Source: Gammaproteobacteria bacterium
Lineage (GTDB): Bacteria; Pseudomonadota; Gammaproteobacteria; Chromatiales; Sedimenticolaceae
Direction of reading: 5' to 3'
Length of the DNA: 8,304 nucleotides
Assembly: GCA_020445245.1 (NCBI GenBank)
Contig: JAGRHB010000069.1
Span: 1-8,304, forward strand
Shown here: in pieces, positions 1 to 6,864 of the stretch
Layout of the letters: every line of letters starts with the position of its first letter
Position numbering within the stretch: position 1 is the stretch's first letter
Translations under genes and position numbers: made by a program
Notes under the pieces: generated by a model
Seen by the model: the letters and a program-made list of their open reading frames with translations, nothing else
The model's database searches: none
What the model was told of the DNA's origin: nothing

Positions 1-86
1 TAAACCGCGCCCGCAAGAAAGACAGCGCCGGTTGGCGACCGGTTCCCGTGGTTCCGCCGATGCCGTGTTTCCGGGTCGTGTACGGA

Positions 87-104
87 CGCCGGCCAAGGCC
101 GGCG
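87..104. repeat. GC-rich perfect palindrome, 8-bp arms
   Basis: The 8-bp arms at 87-94 and 97-104 are perfect reverse complements around an AA spacer. No T-tract follows on either strand, so it is not a convincing intrinsic terminator. It lies upstream of the OxyR-like site in the non-coding stretch 1-119. It may be a remnant of a dispersed palindromic repeat or a transcript-end structure of a gene before the window. Nothing else recognisable is seen in 1-119. Confidence 0.4.
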
Positions 105-119
105 CACCCGGTGGCGCAA

Positions 120-156
120 ATAGTCTGTAGCTATTGATTACGTAGATACAAACAAT
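120..156 (+). promoter_or_regulatory. Candidate OxyR binding site upstream of the Prx-Grx gene
   Basis: Four tetranucleotides fall at exact 7-base spacing: ATAG (120-123), CTAT (131-134), GTAG (142-145) and CAAT (153-156). The known OxyR consensus is ATAG-N7-CTAT-N7-ATAG-N7-CTAT, so two elements match perfectly and two match 3 of 4, with all three gaps exactly right. The stretch is AT-rich in an otherwise GC-rich window. The site ends immediately before the candidate -35 hexamer, the usual place for an OxyR-activated promoter. The downstream gene encodes a peroxidase, which is a classic OxyR target. OxyR itself is not in the window. Confidence 0.75.
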
Positions 157-185
157 TTTACCAATCGATTCCTGTTGCAGATACT
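157..185 (+). promoter_or_regulatory. Candidate sigma-70 promoter of the Prx-Grx / reductase pair
   Basis: TTTACC at 157-162 matches the -35 consensus TTGACA at 4 of 6 positions. GATACT at 180-185 matches the -10 consensus TATAAT at 4 of 6. The spacer is 17 bp. Both hexamers are weak, as expected for a promoter that needs an activator, and the -35 directly abuts the OxyR-like site. Transcription would begin near 192, giving a leader of about 33 bases that contains the AGGAG ribosome binding site at 212-216. No other promoter candidate was seen before the reductase gene. Confidence 0.5.
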
Positions 186-224
186 GCACCCACTGACAGC
201 AACTTCCGACCAGGAGTCAACAAC

Positions 225-977
225 ATGAAACTGCACAACAGCGAAGGCCAGAGCGTCCCCAATGTCGTATTCCGTACCCGTCGCGACCACGAATGGGTCG
301 ACGTGACCAGCAACGAGGTCTTCAAGGGCAAGACCGTCGTGGTGTTCGCCCTGCCCGGCGCCTTCACCCCGACCTGCTCCTCCACCCATGTACCGCGTTA
401 CAACCAGCTCGCCCCGGAACTGGAGCGTCACGGCGTCGACGAGATCATCTGCGTGTCGGTCAACGACGCGTTCGTGATGAACGAATGGCGTGCCGAGCAG
501 AAGGCCTCGAACATCACCTTCCTTCCCGACGGCAATGGCGACTTCAGCCGCGGCATGGGCATGCTGGTGCCCAAGCAGGACCTCGGTTTCGGCGAGCGTT
601 CCTGGCGCTACTCGATGCTGGTCAAAGACGGCGTGATCGAAAAGATGTTCATCGAGCCGGACGTACCGGGCGACCCGTTCGAGGTGTCCGATGCCGACAC
701 CATGCTGGCCTATATCGCCCCGAACGCCAGCAAACCGCTCGACGTGACCGTGTTCACCCGCGAGGGCTGCCCGTTCTGCGTGCGCGCCAAGGGACTGCTG
801 CACGATGCCGGCATCCAGTTCGACGAACTCGTGCTCAACCGCGACTACAGCGAAGTGACGCTGCGTGCGGTCGCCGGGGCCTCGATGGTGCCACAGGTAT
901 ACATCAACGGTGAGCACATCGGCGGATCGGACAGGCTCGAGGAATTCCTCGGCGAGCGTGAGAAAGCCGCGGCCTGA
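225..977 (+). CDS. garA: Peroxiredoxin-glutaredoxin fusion (hybrid Prx5, glutathione or glutathione-amide dependent peroxidase)
   Basis: This 250-residue cytosolic thiol peroxidase reduces hydrogen peroxide and organic peroxides with electrons from glutathione or a glutathione derivative. Residues 1-165 form a Prx5-type peroxiredoxin: the [12 protein letters not shown] segment carries the peroxidatic Cys51 and Thr48, and Arg128 in RSWRYSM fits the conserved active-site arginine. Residues 171-245 form a glutaredoxin with a CPFC active site (Cys182, Cys185), the cis-proline loop MVPQ (Pro223) and the glutathione-binding GGSD. The usual TVPQ threonine is Met221 here. The length matches known Prx-Grx fusions such as that of Haemophilus influenzae. 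The ATG at 225 has AGGAG at 212-216, eight bases upstream, and gives a complete N-terminus. The reductase gene follows in the same direction, as in the garA-garB pair I recall from Chromatium gracile. Function is clear; the symbol rests on that resemblance. Confidence 0.93.
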   Translation: MKLHNSEGQSVPNVVFRTRRDHEWVDVTSNEVFKGKTVVVFALPGAFTPTCSSTHVPRYNQLAPELERHGVDEIICVSVNDAFVMNEWRAEQKASNITFLPDGNGDFSRGMGMLVPKQDLGFGERSWRYSMLVKDGVIEKMFIEPDVPGDPFEVSDADTMLAYIAPNASKPLDVTVFTREGCPFCVRAKGLLHDAGIQFDELVLNRDYSEVTLRAVAGASMVPQVYINGEHIGGSDRLEEFLGEREKAAA

Positions 978-988
978 GGGCCGCTGGG

Positions 989-1103
989 ATCACCTTACCC
1001 TGGCCCTCTCCTGCAAGGAGAGGGAAGACCACCCTCTCCACCGCCGGGCAGAGTGAAACCAACTGCCCCCTCTCCCCGCTGGGAGAGGGCCGGGGTGAGG
1101 GAT
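989..1103. repeat. Inverted pair of palindromic intergenic repeats (REP-like doublet)
   Basis: Two perfect hairpins lie between the first two genes. The first has 9-bp arms at 1004-1012 and 1016-1024 with a GCA loop. The second has 9-bp arms at 1068-1076 and 1081-1089 with a CGCT loop. The flanking arms, about 992-1011 and 1081-1100, are also inverted copies of each other, matching at about 17 of 20 positions. The unit is therefore two copies of one repeat in opposite orientation around a core of about 43 bp. The motif GGGAGAGGGCCGGGGTGAGGG, split over 1081-1101, resembles a dispersed repeat common in GC-rich Proteobacteria, as I recall. No T-tract follows, so it probably modulates or stabilises the mRNA rather than ending it. 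Confidence 0.75.
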
Positions 1104-1129
1104 CAGCACCGAAACACGGGAGTACGACG

Positions 1130-2539
1130 ATGAACACACATTTCGACCTGATCGCCATCGGAGGCGGCAGTGGCGGCCTGGCCGTGGCCGAGAAGGCGGC
1201 GCAGTACGGCAGGCGCGTCGCGGTCATCGAGCCGGCAAAGATGGGCGGAACCTGCGTAAACACCGGCTGCGTGCCGAAGAAGGTGATGTGGTATGCGGCC
1301 AACCTGGCGCATGCCGTCGATGCTGCGAGCGACTTCGGGATCCCGGCGCAGCGCGGGGTCACCGACTGGCAGAAACTGGTCAGCGGCCGCAACGACTACA
1401 TCACCAACATCAACCGGTATTGGGACGGTTACGTGGCCGACAGCGGCATCACCCGGATCGACGGCAGCGCACGTTTCGTGGATGCACGCACGGTCGAGGT
1501 CAACGGTCAGCACTACAGCGCCGCGCACATCGTGATCGCCACTGGCGGTCACCCGATCGTGCCGCGCGTGCCGGGTGCCGAACTGGGCATTACCTCGGAT
1601 GGCTTCTTCGCACTTGCCGAACAGCCGCACAGGGTCGCGATCATCGGTGCCGGCTACATCGGCGTCGAACTGGCCGGGGTGCTGCGTGCACTCGGCTCGG
1701 AGGTCAGCCTGGTGTCCCTCGAGGCACGCGTGCTGGAGGCCTTCGACGACATGATCAGCGATGTGCTGATGGACGAGATGCGCAAACAGGGCATCGCGCT
1801 GCATATGGGCTTCCAGGTCGCCGGGCTGGCAAAAACCGCCGCCGGTATCGCTGTGGACGCCAACAACGGTGAGCGTCTGGATGGCTTCGACAGCGTGATC
1901 TGGGCCGTCGGTCGCGCACCGAACACCCGCGGGCTGGCACTGGAAATGGCCGGCGTCGAGGTCCGCGCAAACGGTATCGTGCCGACCGACGGTTACCAGA
2001 ACACCAACGTGCCCGGCATCTACGCCATCGGCGACATCACGGGGCGTGCCGCACTGACACCGGTCGCAATCGCCGCCGGTCGACGCCTCGCCGCACGTCT
2101 GTTCGGAGGACAGGCGGACAGCAGGGTCGACTACCGCAACATCCCCAGCGCGGTGTTTTCCCACCCACCGGTCGCCACAGTCGGCCTGACCGAACGTCAG
2201 GCACGCGAGCAGCGGCACAAGGTCACGGTGTACCAGACCGACTTCACGCCGATGCGCCATGCGCTGTCAGCACACGGCGTCACCACCGCGATGAAACTGG
2301 TCTGCAGCGGTGACGACCAACGTATCGTCGGTATTCACCTGATCGGCGACAACGTCGAGGAGATGATGCAGGGCTTCGCCGTTGCGGTGCAGATGGGGGC
2401 AACCAAGGCGGACTTCGACAGCACCATCGCGATCCACCCGATCAGCGCCGAGGAACTGGTGACGATGAAAACCCCGCAACCCGCGCCGCCATCCCACCAC
2501 TGCGTCGACACCGGGGTCGAATGGAAAGAGGCGGTCTGA
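1130..2539 (+). CDS. garB: Glutathione-reductase family flavoenzyme, probably NADH-dependent glutathione amide reductase
   Basis: This 469-residue FAD disulfide reductase regenerates the reduced thiol used by the upstream peroxidase. An N-terminal FAD Rossmann motif (GGGSGG, 11-16) is followed by the redox disulfide Cys42/Cys47 in GGTCVNTGCVPKK. The second nucleotide-binding motif is GAGYIGVE (173-180), the second FAD motif is GDITG (301-305), and the catalytic base is His436 with Glu441 in HPISAEE. The strand-end loop that holds Arg198 and Arg204 in E. coli Gor, the NADPH-binding residues, has Leu197 and Glu203 here, and Ala179 is replaced by Gly178. Glu21 occupies the place of human GR Arg37, which contacts the substrate. 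These features fit the NADH-using glutathione amide reductase of Chromatium gracile better than ordinary Gor. The ATG has GGGAG at 1118-1122. A tail of about 22 residues with HHC extends beyond the E. coli end. Automated annotation would probably call it gor. Confidence 0.9.
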   Translation: MNTHFDLIAIGGGSGGLAVAEKAAQYGRRVAVIEPAKMGGTCVNTGCVPKKVMWYAANLAHAVDAASDFGIPAQRGVTDWQKLVSGRNDYITNINRYWDGYVADSGITRIDGSARFVDARTVEVNGQHYSAAHIVIATGGHPIVPRVPGAELGITSDGFFALAEQPHRVAIIGAGYIGVELAGVLRALGSEVSLVSLEARVLEAFDDMISDVLMDEMRKQGIALHMGFQVAGLAKTAAGIAVDANNGERLDGFDSVIWAVGRAPNTRGLALEMAGVEVRANGIVPTDGYQNTNVPGIYAIGDITGRAALTPVAIAAGRRLAARLFGGQADSRVDYRNIPSAVFSHPPVATVGLTERQAREQRHKVTVYQTDFTPMRHALSAHGVTTAMKLVCSGDDQRIVGIHLIGDNVEEMMQGFAVAVQMGATKADFDSTIAIHPISAEELVTMKTPQPAPPSHHCVDTGVEWKEAV

Positions 2540-2613
2540 GCACAACGGCAGCACCTTGACGCAGGGCTGTCGCGTTATCGGCCAGGGACGGCGCACCGGC
2601 GTTCAACGCGGGA

Positions 2614-3975
2614 CTATTTGTAGTCGTCACGCTCGAGCCCGTATTTCTTCATCTTGTCGTACAGCGTCTTGCGCGGCAGGCCGAGTGCCGCCATCGTGTC
2701 CTTGATGCTGCCGTTGCTGGCCTTGAGCTGCTGCTCGATCAGCGCACGCTCGAAGCAGTCGACCTGTTCTGGCAGCGTCATCGCCGGGCGGTCGGTACTG
2801 CCGTCCACCATGCGCTCGATATCGTAGCCACAAGACTCGCCGAGCAACACGTAGCGCTCGGCCGCATTGCGCAGCTCACGGACGTTGCCCGGCCAGTCGG
2901 CCATCATCAGGCGACGCAGCTGATCCGGCCGCGGCGGCGGCGGCTCGCGCTGATAACGCGCGCCGGCCACCAGCACAAAATGCTGGAACAGCAACGCGAT
3001 GTCCTCACGGCGCTCGCGCAACGGTGGGATGTCAATCATCACCACGCTCAGACGGTAGTAAAGGTCTTCGCGGAACTCGCCGTGACTGGCGGCTTCGCGC
3101 AGGTCGACCTTGGTCGCGGCAACCACGCACAGGTCGAGCGGTATCAACTCATTCGAGCCCAGGCGCTCGATCACCCGCTCCTGCAGCACACGCAGCAGAT
3201 GCACCTGCACCTGTGCCGGCATGCTCTCGATCTCGTCGAGAAACAGGGTGCCGCCATTGGCATGTTCGAACTTGCCGATGCGACGCGACCGCGCATCGGT
3301 GAACGCACCGGCCTCGTGACCGAACAGCTCGCTCTCGATCAGCGTGTCGGGCACTGCGCCGCAGTTCACAGCGACAAAATTATGCTCACGCCGGCGGCTG
3401 TTCTCGTGCAGCGCACGCGCCACCAGCTCCTTGCCGGTACCTGTCTCGCCGTTGACCAGCACGTCGGCGCCGGAATCGGCGATCTGGCCAATCGTCAGGC
3501 GCAGGTGCTGCATCGCCGGCGTGTCACCGATGATCCGCGGTCCGGGCTTGCTCTGCACCGCAAGTTCGTTCTTCAGGCGCCGGTTTTCCATCGTCAGTGC
3601 GCGCTTGTCGAGCGCGCGCCCCACGGTGTCGACCAGGTCCTCTACCGCAAACGGCTTCTCGATGAAGTCGTAGGCACCGGCACGCATCGCCTCGACGGCC
3701 ATACTGACGTCACCGTGCCCGGTGATCAGGATGACAGGCAGGTCCGGGTCGATCTCGCGCGCACGCTGCAGGAACTGCATACCGCTGAGCCCCGGCATTC
3801 GGATGTCGCTGATCACCGCACCCGGCCAGTCGGTGCCCAGCACCTCAAGTGCCTTTTCGGCGCGATCGAAGGCGTGCACCCGGTAACCCGCCAGTTCCAG
3901 TGCCTGCGATGCCGCAACGCGGATATGCTCCTCGTCGTCGATCAGCATGACAGGCGGCAAGACAATGTTGTTCAT
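2614..3975 (-). CDS. Sigma-54-dependent response regulator, DctD family
   Basis: This 453-residue NtrC-class regulator has three domains. The receiver (about 8-120) has the acidic pocket Asp13/Asp14, phosphoacceptor Asp57, Thr85 and Lys107. The AAA+ domain (about 148-335) has Walker A GETGTGKE (176-183), Walker B GGTLFLDE (241-248), the arginines in FREDLYYR (302, 308) and WPGNVREL (361-368). A C-terminal Fis-type helix-turn-helix (about 407-447) ends in [15 protein letters not shown], typical of DctD relatives. The sigma-54 contact loop reads GAFTDA (223-228), with Asp227 (codon GAT, 3295-3297) where GAFTGA has glycine. No strong ribosome binding site precedes the ATG at 3975, but the receiver is complete from there. 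Its likely partner is the kinase at 4560-6407, separated by one reversed gene. The ligand and target promoter are unknown; DctB/DctD systems commonly control C4-dicarboxylate uptake and AauS/AauR relatives acidic amino acid use, but no transporter is in view. Confidence 0.92.
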   Translation of the reverse strand: MNNIVLPPVMLIDDEEHIRVAASQALELAGYRVHAFDRAEKALEVLGTDWPGAVISDIRMPGLSGMQFLQRAREIDPDLPVILITGHGDVSMAVEAMRAGAYDFIEKPFAVEDLVDTVGRALDKRALTMENRRLKNELAVQSKPGPRIIGDTPAMQHLRLTIGQIADSGADVLVNGETGTGKELVARALHENSRRREHNFVAVNCGAVPDTLIESELFGHEAGAFTDARSRRIGKFEHANGGTLFLDEIESMPAQVQVHLLRVLQERVIERLGSNELIPLDLCVVAATKVDLREAASHGEFREDLYYRLSVVMIDIPPLRERREDIALLFQHFVLVAGARYQREPPPPRPDQLRRLMMADWPGNVRELRNAAERYVLLGESCGYDIERMVDGSTDRPAMTLPEQVDCFERALIEQQLKASNGSIKDTMAALGLPRKTLYDKMKKYGLERDDYK

Positions 3976-4022
3976 GGCGCGAGCTTACTGCGCCCGCGGC
4001 GGTGAAGCATCCCCACACGCCA

Positions 4023-4074
4023 TTGACATGGGACAAATCGCCTCGACCAGCCCGCCGTTGACGGGCATGTCCCA
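4023..4074. promoter_or_regulatory. Nested inverted repeat in the divergent promoter region of the regulator and SCP2-like genes
   Basis: The 158-bp gap between the divergent genes holds an inverted repeat, TGGGACA (4029-4035) and TGTCCCA (4068-4074). It encloses a smaller one, GCCCG (4050-4054) and CGGGC (4062-4066). A perfect -35-like TTGACA (4023-4028) touches the left outer arm, but no good -10 hexamer lies 16-18 bp downstream. A second TTGACG at 4058-4063 also lacks a clear -10. It could be an operator or an mRNA hairpin in the leader of the SCP2-like gene. The role is inferred from position and symmetry only. Confidence 0.3.
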
Positions 4075-4133
4075 CTGGTTTAGTTCTTACAGGCACGCCA
4101 GAATGCGTCAACCCACCCTACAGGAGATACGAA

Positions 4134-4538
4134 ATGGCCCAGTTGTTTTCCGACGAATGGATGAACCAGCTCAAGGACGCGTGGAATGCCGAACCGGAGG
4201 TACGCGACCGGCTCGCCGAGATCGGCTTCAACTCTGTGATCACCTGCGGGTTCAAGGATGAAGACCAGCCGCGCGGCGTCTTCGTGGTGGAAAACGGTGA
4301 ATGCGTGCGCGCTGGCGACTACGCGAACGAAGACCCGGACTGGGACATGCGCGCATCGCGTGACGACTGGATGAAATGGGTCGAAAAAGGCCTCGGCATG
4401 GCCGGTATGGGCACTGCCTTCGCGATGGGCAAGCTGAAGTTCAAGAAGGGCGACTTCAAGGCCATGATCAAAGACCCGCGCATGGCCGGGCCGTTCGTGA
4501 AGAGCTTCGGCCTGATGCAGAAGATCGGCGCCCAGTAA
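4134..4538 (+). CDS. Small SCP2-like (sterol carrier protein 2 fold) protein
   Basis: A 134-residue soluble protein with no signal peptide or membrane segment. An amphipathic N-terminal helix (about 4-30, LFSDEWMNQLKDAWN) is followed by beta strands (about 32-60), a WMKWVEKG helix (about 79-87) and the segment GKLKFKKGDFKAMIKD (about 103-118). That last pattern is typical of SCP2 domains, which bind lipids or fatty acyl groups in a hydrophobic pocket. The length fits a stand-alone SCP2 domain. A clear AGGAG at 4122-4126, seven bases before the ATG, supports the start. It lies reversed between the kinase and regulator genes, and its stop is only 21 bases from the end of the kinase gene. Family assignment comes from motif resemblance; its ligand is unknown and a link to the two-component system is not shown. 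Confidence 0.75.
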   Translation: MAQLFSDEWMNQLKDAWNAEPEVRDRLAEIGFNSVITCGFKDEDQPRGVFVVENGECVRAGDYANEDPDWDMRASRDDWMKWVEKGLGMAGMGTAFAMGKLKFKKGDFKAMIKDPRMAGPFVKSFGLMQKIGAQ

Positions 4539-4559
4539 GGCGACGCGTCCTATCCTGTC

Positions 4560-6407
4560 TCACCCGCCGGCCGCCGCGCTCTCGGGCCAGGCGGCCAGCG
4601 TCAGGTTGAACACCGCGCCGCCTGAACTCGCATTGCCTACGGTCAGCGACCCCCCGAGTCGCTGCGCGATCGTATGGGAGATCGACAGACCGAGCCCCAG
4701 GCCGTTCTCCGTGGTGGTAAAGAAAGGATCGAACACCTTTTCGAGGTTCTGCTGCGGAATGCCGGGGCCGGAGTCGTGCACCTGTAGCACGACGACAGGT
4801 CCGCGCGCCCGCGCGCTGACCTCGATACGCCGATGCCGCTGATTCACCAGTACGTCGCAGGCGTTGCCGATCAGATTCACCAATACCTGCTCCAGCTGCA
4901 CCATGTCCGCCAGCAGGAACAGGTCCTGCGGCGGCAGGTCGGTCACCAGTTCGGCATCCGCCTGCTCGATGCGGCTGCGCAGGATGCGCAAGGCGCCATC
5001 CAGACAGGCACGCAACGAGACTCGTATGCGCTGCCCGCTGGACTTGCGTGAAAAGACCTTGAGCTGACCACTTATCTGCGCCATGCGCCCGGTCAATTCG
5101 CTGATCTGCTGCAGATTCCATGCGGCCTGCTCGAGGTTTTCGCGCGCCAGGTAGGTGCGTGCATTGTCCGCATAGGTGCGCATCGCCGCGAGCGGCTGGT
5201 TCAGTTCGTGGTTTATGCCTGCCGACATCTGGCCAAGGGCCGCCAGCTTGGCCGCCTGGATCAACTCGTCGCGGGTCTGTTCGTGCCGCTCGATCTCCTG
5301 GCGCAGCAGACGGTTGGCCTCCGTGAGGTCGAGGGTGCGCCGACTGACCCGCCCTTCGAGTTCGTCCAGCGCCTCCTGCATCGCCTGGCGCTTTTCCAGT
5401 TCGCGCTCGTGCCGGCGCCGGCTGCGTTGCGCAAACAGCCATCCGGCGATCGCCAGCAGCAACATCAGGCTCATTGCAAACAGGCGCGATTGCCATATCT
5501 GCGGGTTCACCACCTTTTGCGACATCAGCAGCTGCACCCGCCAGCCGGCCTCCGGCATGTCGGTGGCCAGGCTGATGTAACCGGCATCGTCCGACCCGGC
5601 ACCCTGGAGGATCTGCACACCCGAAGCCAGTGCCTTTCCCTGCAGGCCGAACACCGCGGTCAGCTCGGCATCCGGATAACGCCGCGACGCACGGATACGC
5701 TCGATCACCTCGGCGCGCAGCGGTTGCAGGGCCCGGTAACGCCACTGCGGCCGGGTCGAGATGAAGATCACGCCGTCCGGATCGGTTACCACCAACTCCG
5801 AATCCTGGCTGCGCCACGCGTTTTCCAGCGTATCGATTTCGATCTTCACGACGACCACGCCAAGCGGCGACGCACCGCCGCCGACCGGGTAGGAAAAGTA
5901 ATAGCCGCGCCGCCCGGAGGTCGTTCCGAGTGCGTAGTAGCGGCCTGCCCTGCCCTGCATCGCCTCGATGAAATACGGCCGGAATCCGAAATTGCGGCCG
6001 ACAAAGGTAAGCGCCTGCTGCCAGTTGCTGGCGGCCAGCGTCACCCCATGGGCATCCATCAGATAGACATCGAGCGAACCGGCTATCGTGTTGACGTGTG
6101 CCAGGAAGCGGTTCGCCTGGTCCTGCAGGGAAGCGTCCTGCGGCGATGCCAGCAGCGCATGCAGCCGATGCTCGTCAGCCAGCAACGCCGGCAAATAATC
6201 ATACTCGTCCAGCTGGCCTGCAAGGTGCGAGACGTAGAGGTCCAGCTGCTGGCGGCCGTCCACTTCGAGCTGTGCAAACAGCGAATCGCGCTGGACAGTG
6301 CCCACATACCAGGACAGAGCCAACATCAGCCCGGCCAGCAGCCACCAGCCGAGCCAGGGCGGCGGCCGCCAGACCGGCCGATCAGCGTTCGAGTTCGAGG
6401 ACACCAT
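4560..6407 (-). CDS. DctB-like membrane sensor histidine kinase
   Basis: From the ATG at 6407 this is a 615-residue inner-membrane kinase. It has TM1 at about 18-38, a large periplasmic sensor (about 39-305, probably a double-Cache fold by length and DctB likeness) and TM2 at about 307-326. A coiled-coil linker (about 330-385) leads into the HisKA domain with phospho-His400 in [13 protein letters not shown]. The ATPase domain has the N-box asparagine at 515 (NLIGNA), G1 DSGPGIP (545-551), F-box FDPFFTTT (559-566) and G2 GLGLGLS (569-575). HELNQPL is typical of DctB-type kinases. It should phosphorylate the DctD-like regulator at 2614-3975. The start overlaps the end of ridA by 26 bases, suggesting translational coupling; only a weak GAGA lies upstream. 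A GTG at 6419 is an alternative start. There is no PAS or receiver domain. The ligand cannot be read from the sequence. Confidence 0.92.
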   Translation of the reverse strand: MVSSNSNADRPVWRPPPWLGWWLLAGLMLALSWYVGTVQRDSLFAQLEVDGRQQLDLYVSHLAGQLDEYDYLPALLADEHRLHALLASPQDASLQDQANRFLAHVNTIAGSLDVYLMDAHGVTLAASNWQQALTFVGRNFGFRPYFIEAMQGRAGRYYALGTTSGRRGYYFSYPVGGGASPLGVVVVKIEIDTLENAWRSQDSELVVTDPDGVIFISTRPQWRYRALQPLRAEVIERIRASRRYPDAELTAVFGLQGKALASGVQILQGAGSDDAGYISLATDMPEAGWRVQLLMSQKVVNPQIWQSRLFAMSLMLLLAIAGWLFAQRSRRRHERELEKRQAMQEALDELEGRVSRRTLDLTEANRLLRQEIERHEQTRDELIQAAKLAALGQMSAGINHELNQPLAAMRTYADNARTYLARENLEQAAWNLQQISELTGRMAQISGQLKVFSRKSSGQRIRVSLRACLDGALRILRSRIEQADAELVTDLPPQDLFLLADMVQLEQVLVNLIGNACDVLVNQRHRRIEVSARARGPVVVLQVHDSGPGIPQQNLEKVFDPFFTTTENGLGLGLSISHTIAQRLGGSLTVGNASSGGAVFNLTLAAWPESAAAGG

Positions 6408-6768
6408 CCATCTCGACACCGGCGTTGCGCGGCAGCGACGCCACGCCCAGGGCTGCCCTCGCCGGATAAGGCTGGTCGAAGTACTCCGCCATGATCTGGT
6501 TCACCAGCGCAAAATTGCCGAGGTCGACGAGAAACACATTCAGCTTCACCATATCGTCGAGGCTGCCGCCGGCTGCACGCGCCACCGCCTGCAGGTTGTC
6601 GAACACACGGCGGATCTCCGCCTCCGTGTCACCCTCGATCATGCTCATGGTCTGCGGGTCCAGTGCAATCTGTCCTGACAGGTACACGGTCGTCCCGACT
6701 TTGACCGCCTGCGAATAGGTCCCGATCGCCTGCGGCGCCTGGTCTGTTCTGATGATTTCCCGACTCAT
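6382..6768 (-). CDS. ridA: RidA family enamine/imine deaminase
   Basis: A 128-residue protein of the RidA (YjgF/YER057c/UK114) family. RidA hydrolyses reactive 2-aminoacrylate and related enamines released by pyridoxal-phosphate enzymes, acting as a cytosolic trimer. The family pattern is complete: [18 protein letters not shown] at the N-terminus, [10 protein letters not shown], the helix with [28 protein letters not shown], and the C-terminal [13 protein letters not shown] with substrate-binding Arg104 and Glu119. Length is exactly that of the family. The ATG at 6768 has AGGAG on the minus strand (6779-6783) ten bases upstream, so the in-frame open stretch extending further upstream is not coding. 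The gene runs into the histidine kinase gene, sharing 26 bases, so both are probably made from one mRNA. In enterics ridA lies elsewhere, so this pairing could hint that the kinase responds to amino acid related compounds; that is inference. Confidence 0.95.
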   Translation of the reverse strand: MSREIIRTDQAPQAIGTYSQAVKVGTTVYLSGQIALDPQTMSMIEGDTEAEIRRVFDNLQAVARAAGGSLDDMVKLNVFLVDLGNFALVNQIMAEYFDQPYPARAALGVASLPRNAGVEMDGVLELER

Positions 6769-6864
6769 CGCAAGAAAACTCCTGATAGGGTTGATTGACG
6801 CGTGGATGCGGCGAACGTTAACTGCAGCACAGCGAAATCGCCACGACAGTCTAAGCTCAGCAAC

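Noticed and set aside
138..917. 259-codon minus-strand open frame opposite the Prx-Grx gene.
   Set aside because: It is His/Val/Gly-rich antisense translation with no motif, and it would cover the OxyR-like promoter region.
2540..2613. Possible bidirectional terminator between the convergent reductase and regulator genes.
   Set aside because: No stable hairpin with a T-tract is visible on either strand; only short, weak complementarities were found.
2980..4005. Long plus-strand open frame (341 codons) antisense to the response regulator.
   Set aside because: Its translation has no recognisable domain and mirrors the codon bias of the real gene on the other strand; similar long shadows lie opposite the kinase (5208-6494) and the reductase (1103-2260).
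4468..5817. 449-codon minus-strand open frame overlapping the kinase gene in another frame.
   Set aside because: It is rich in Arg, Ala and Gly without motifs, while the overlapping kinase frame has all catalytic boxes.
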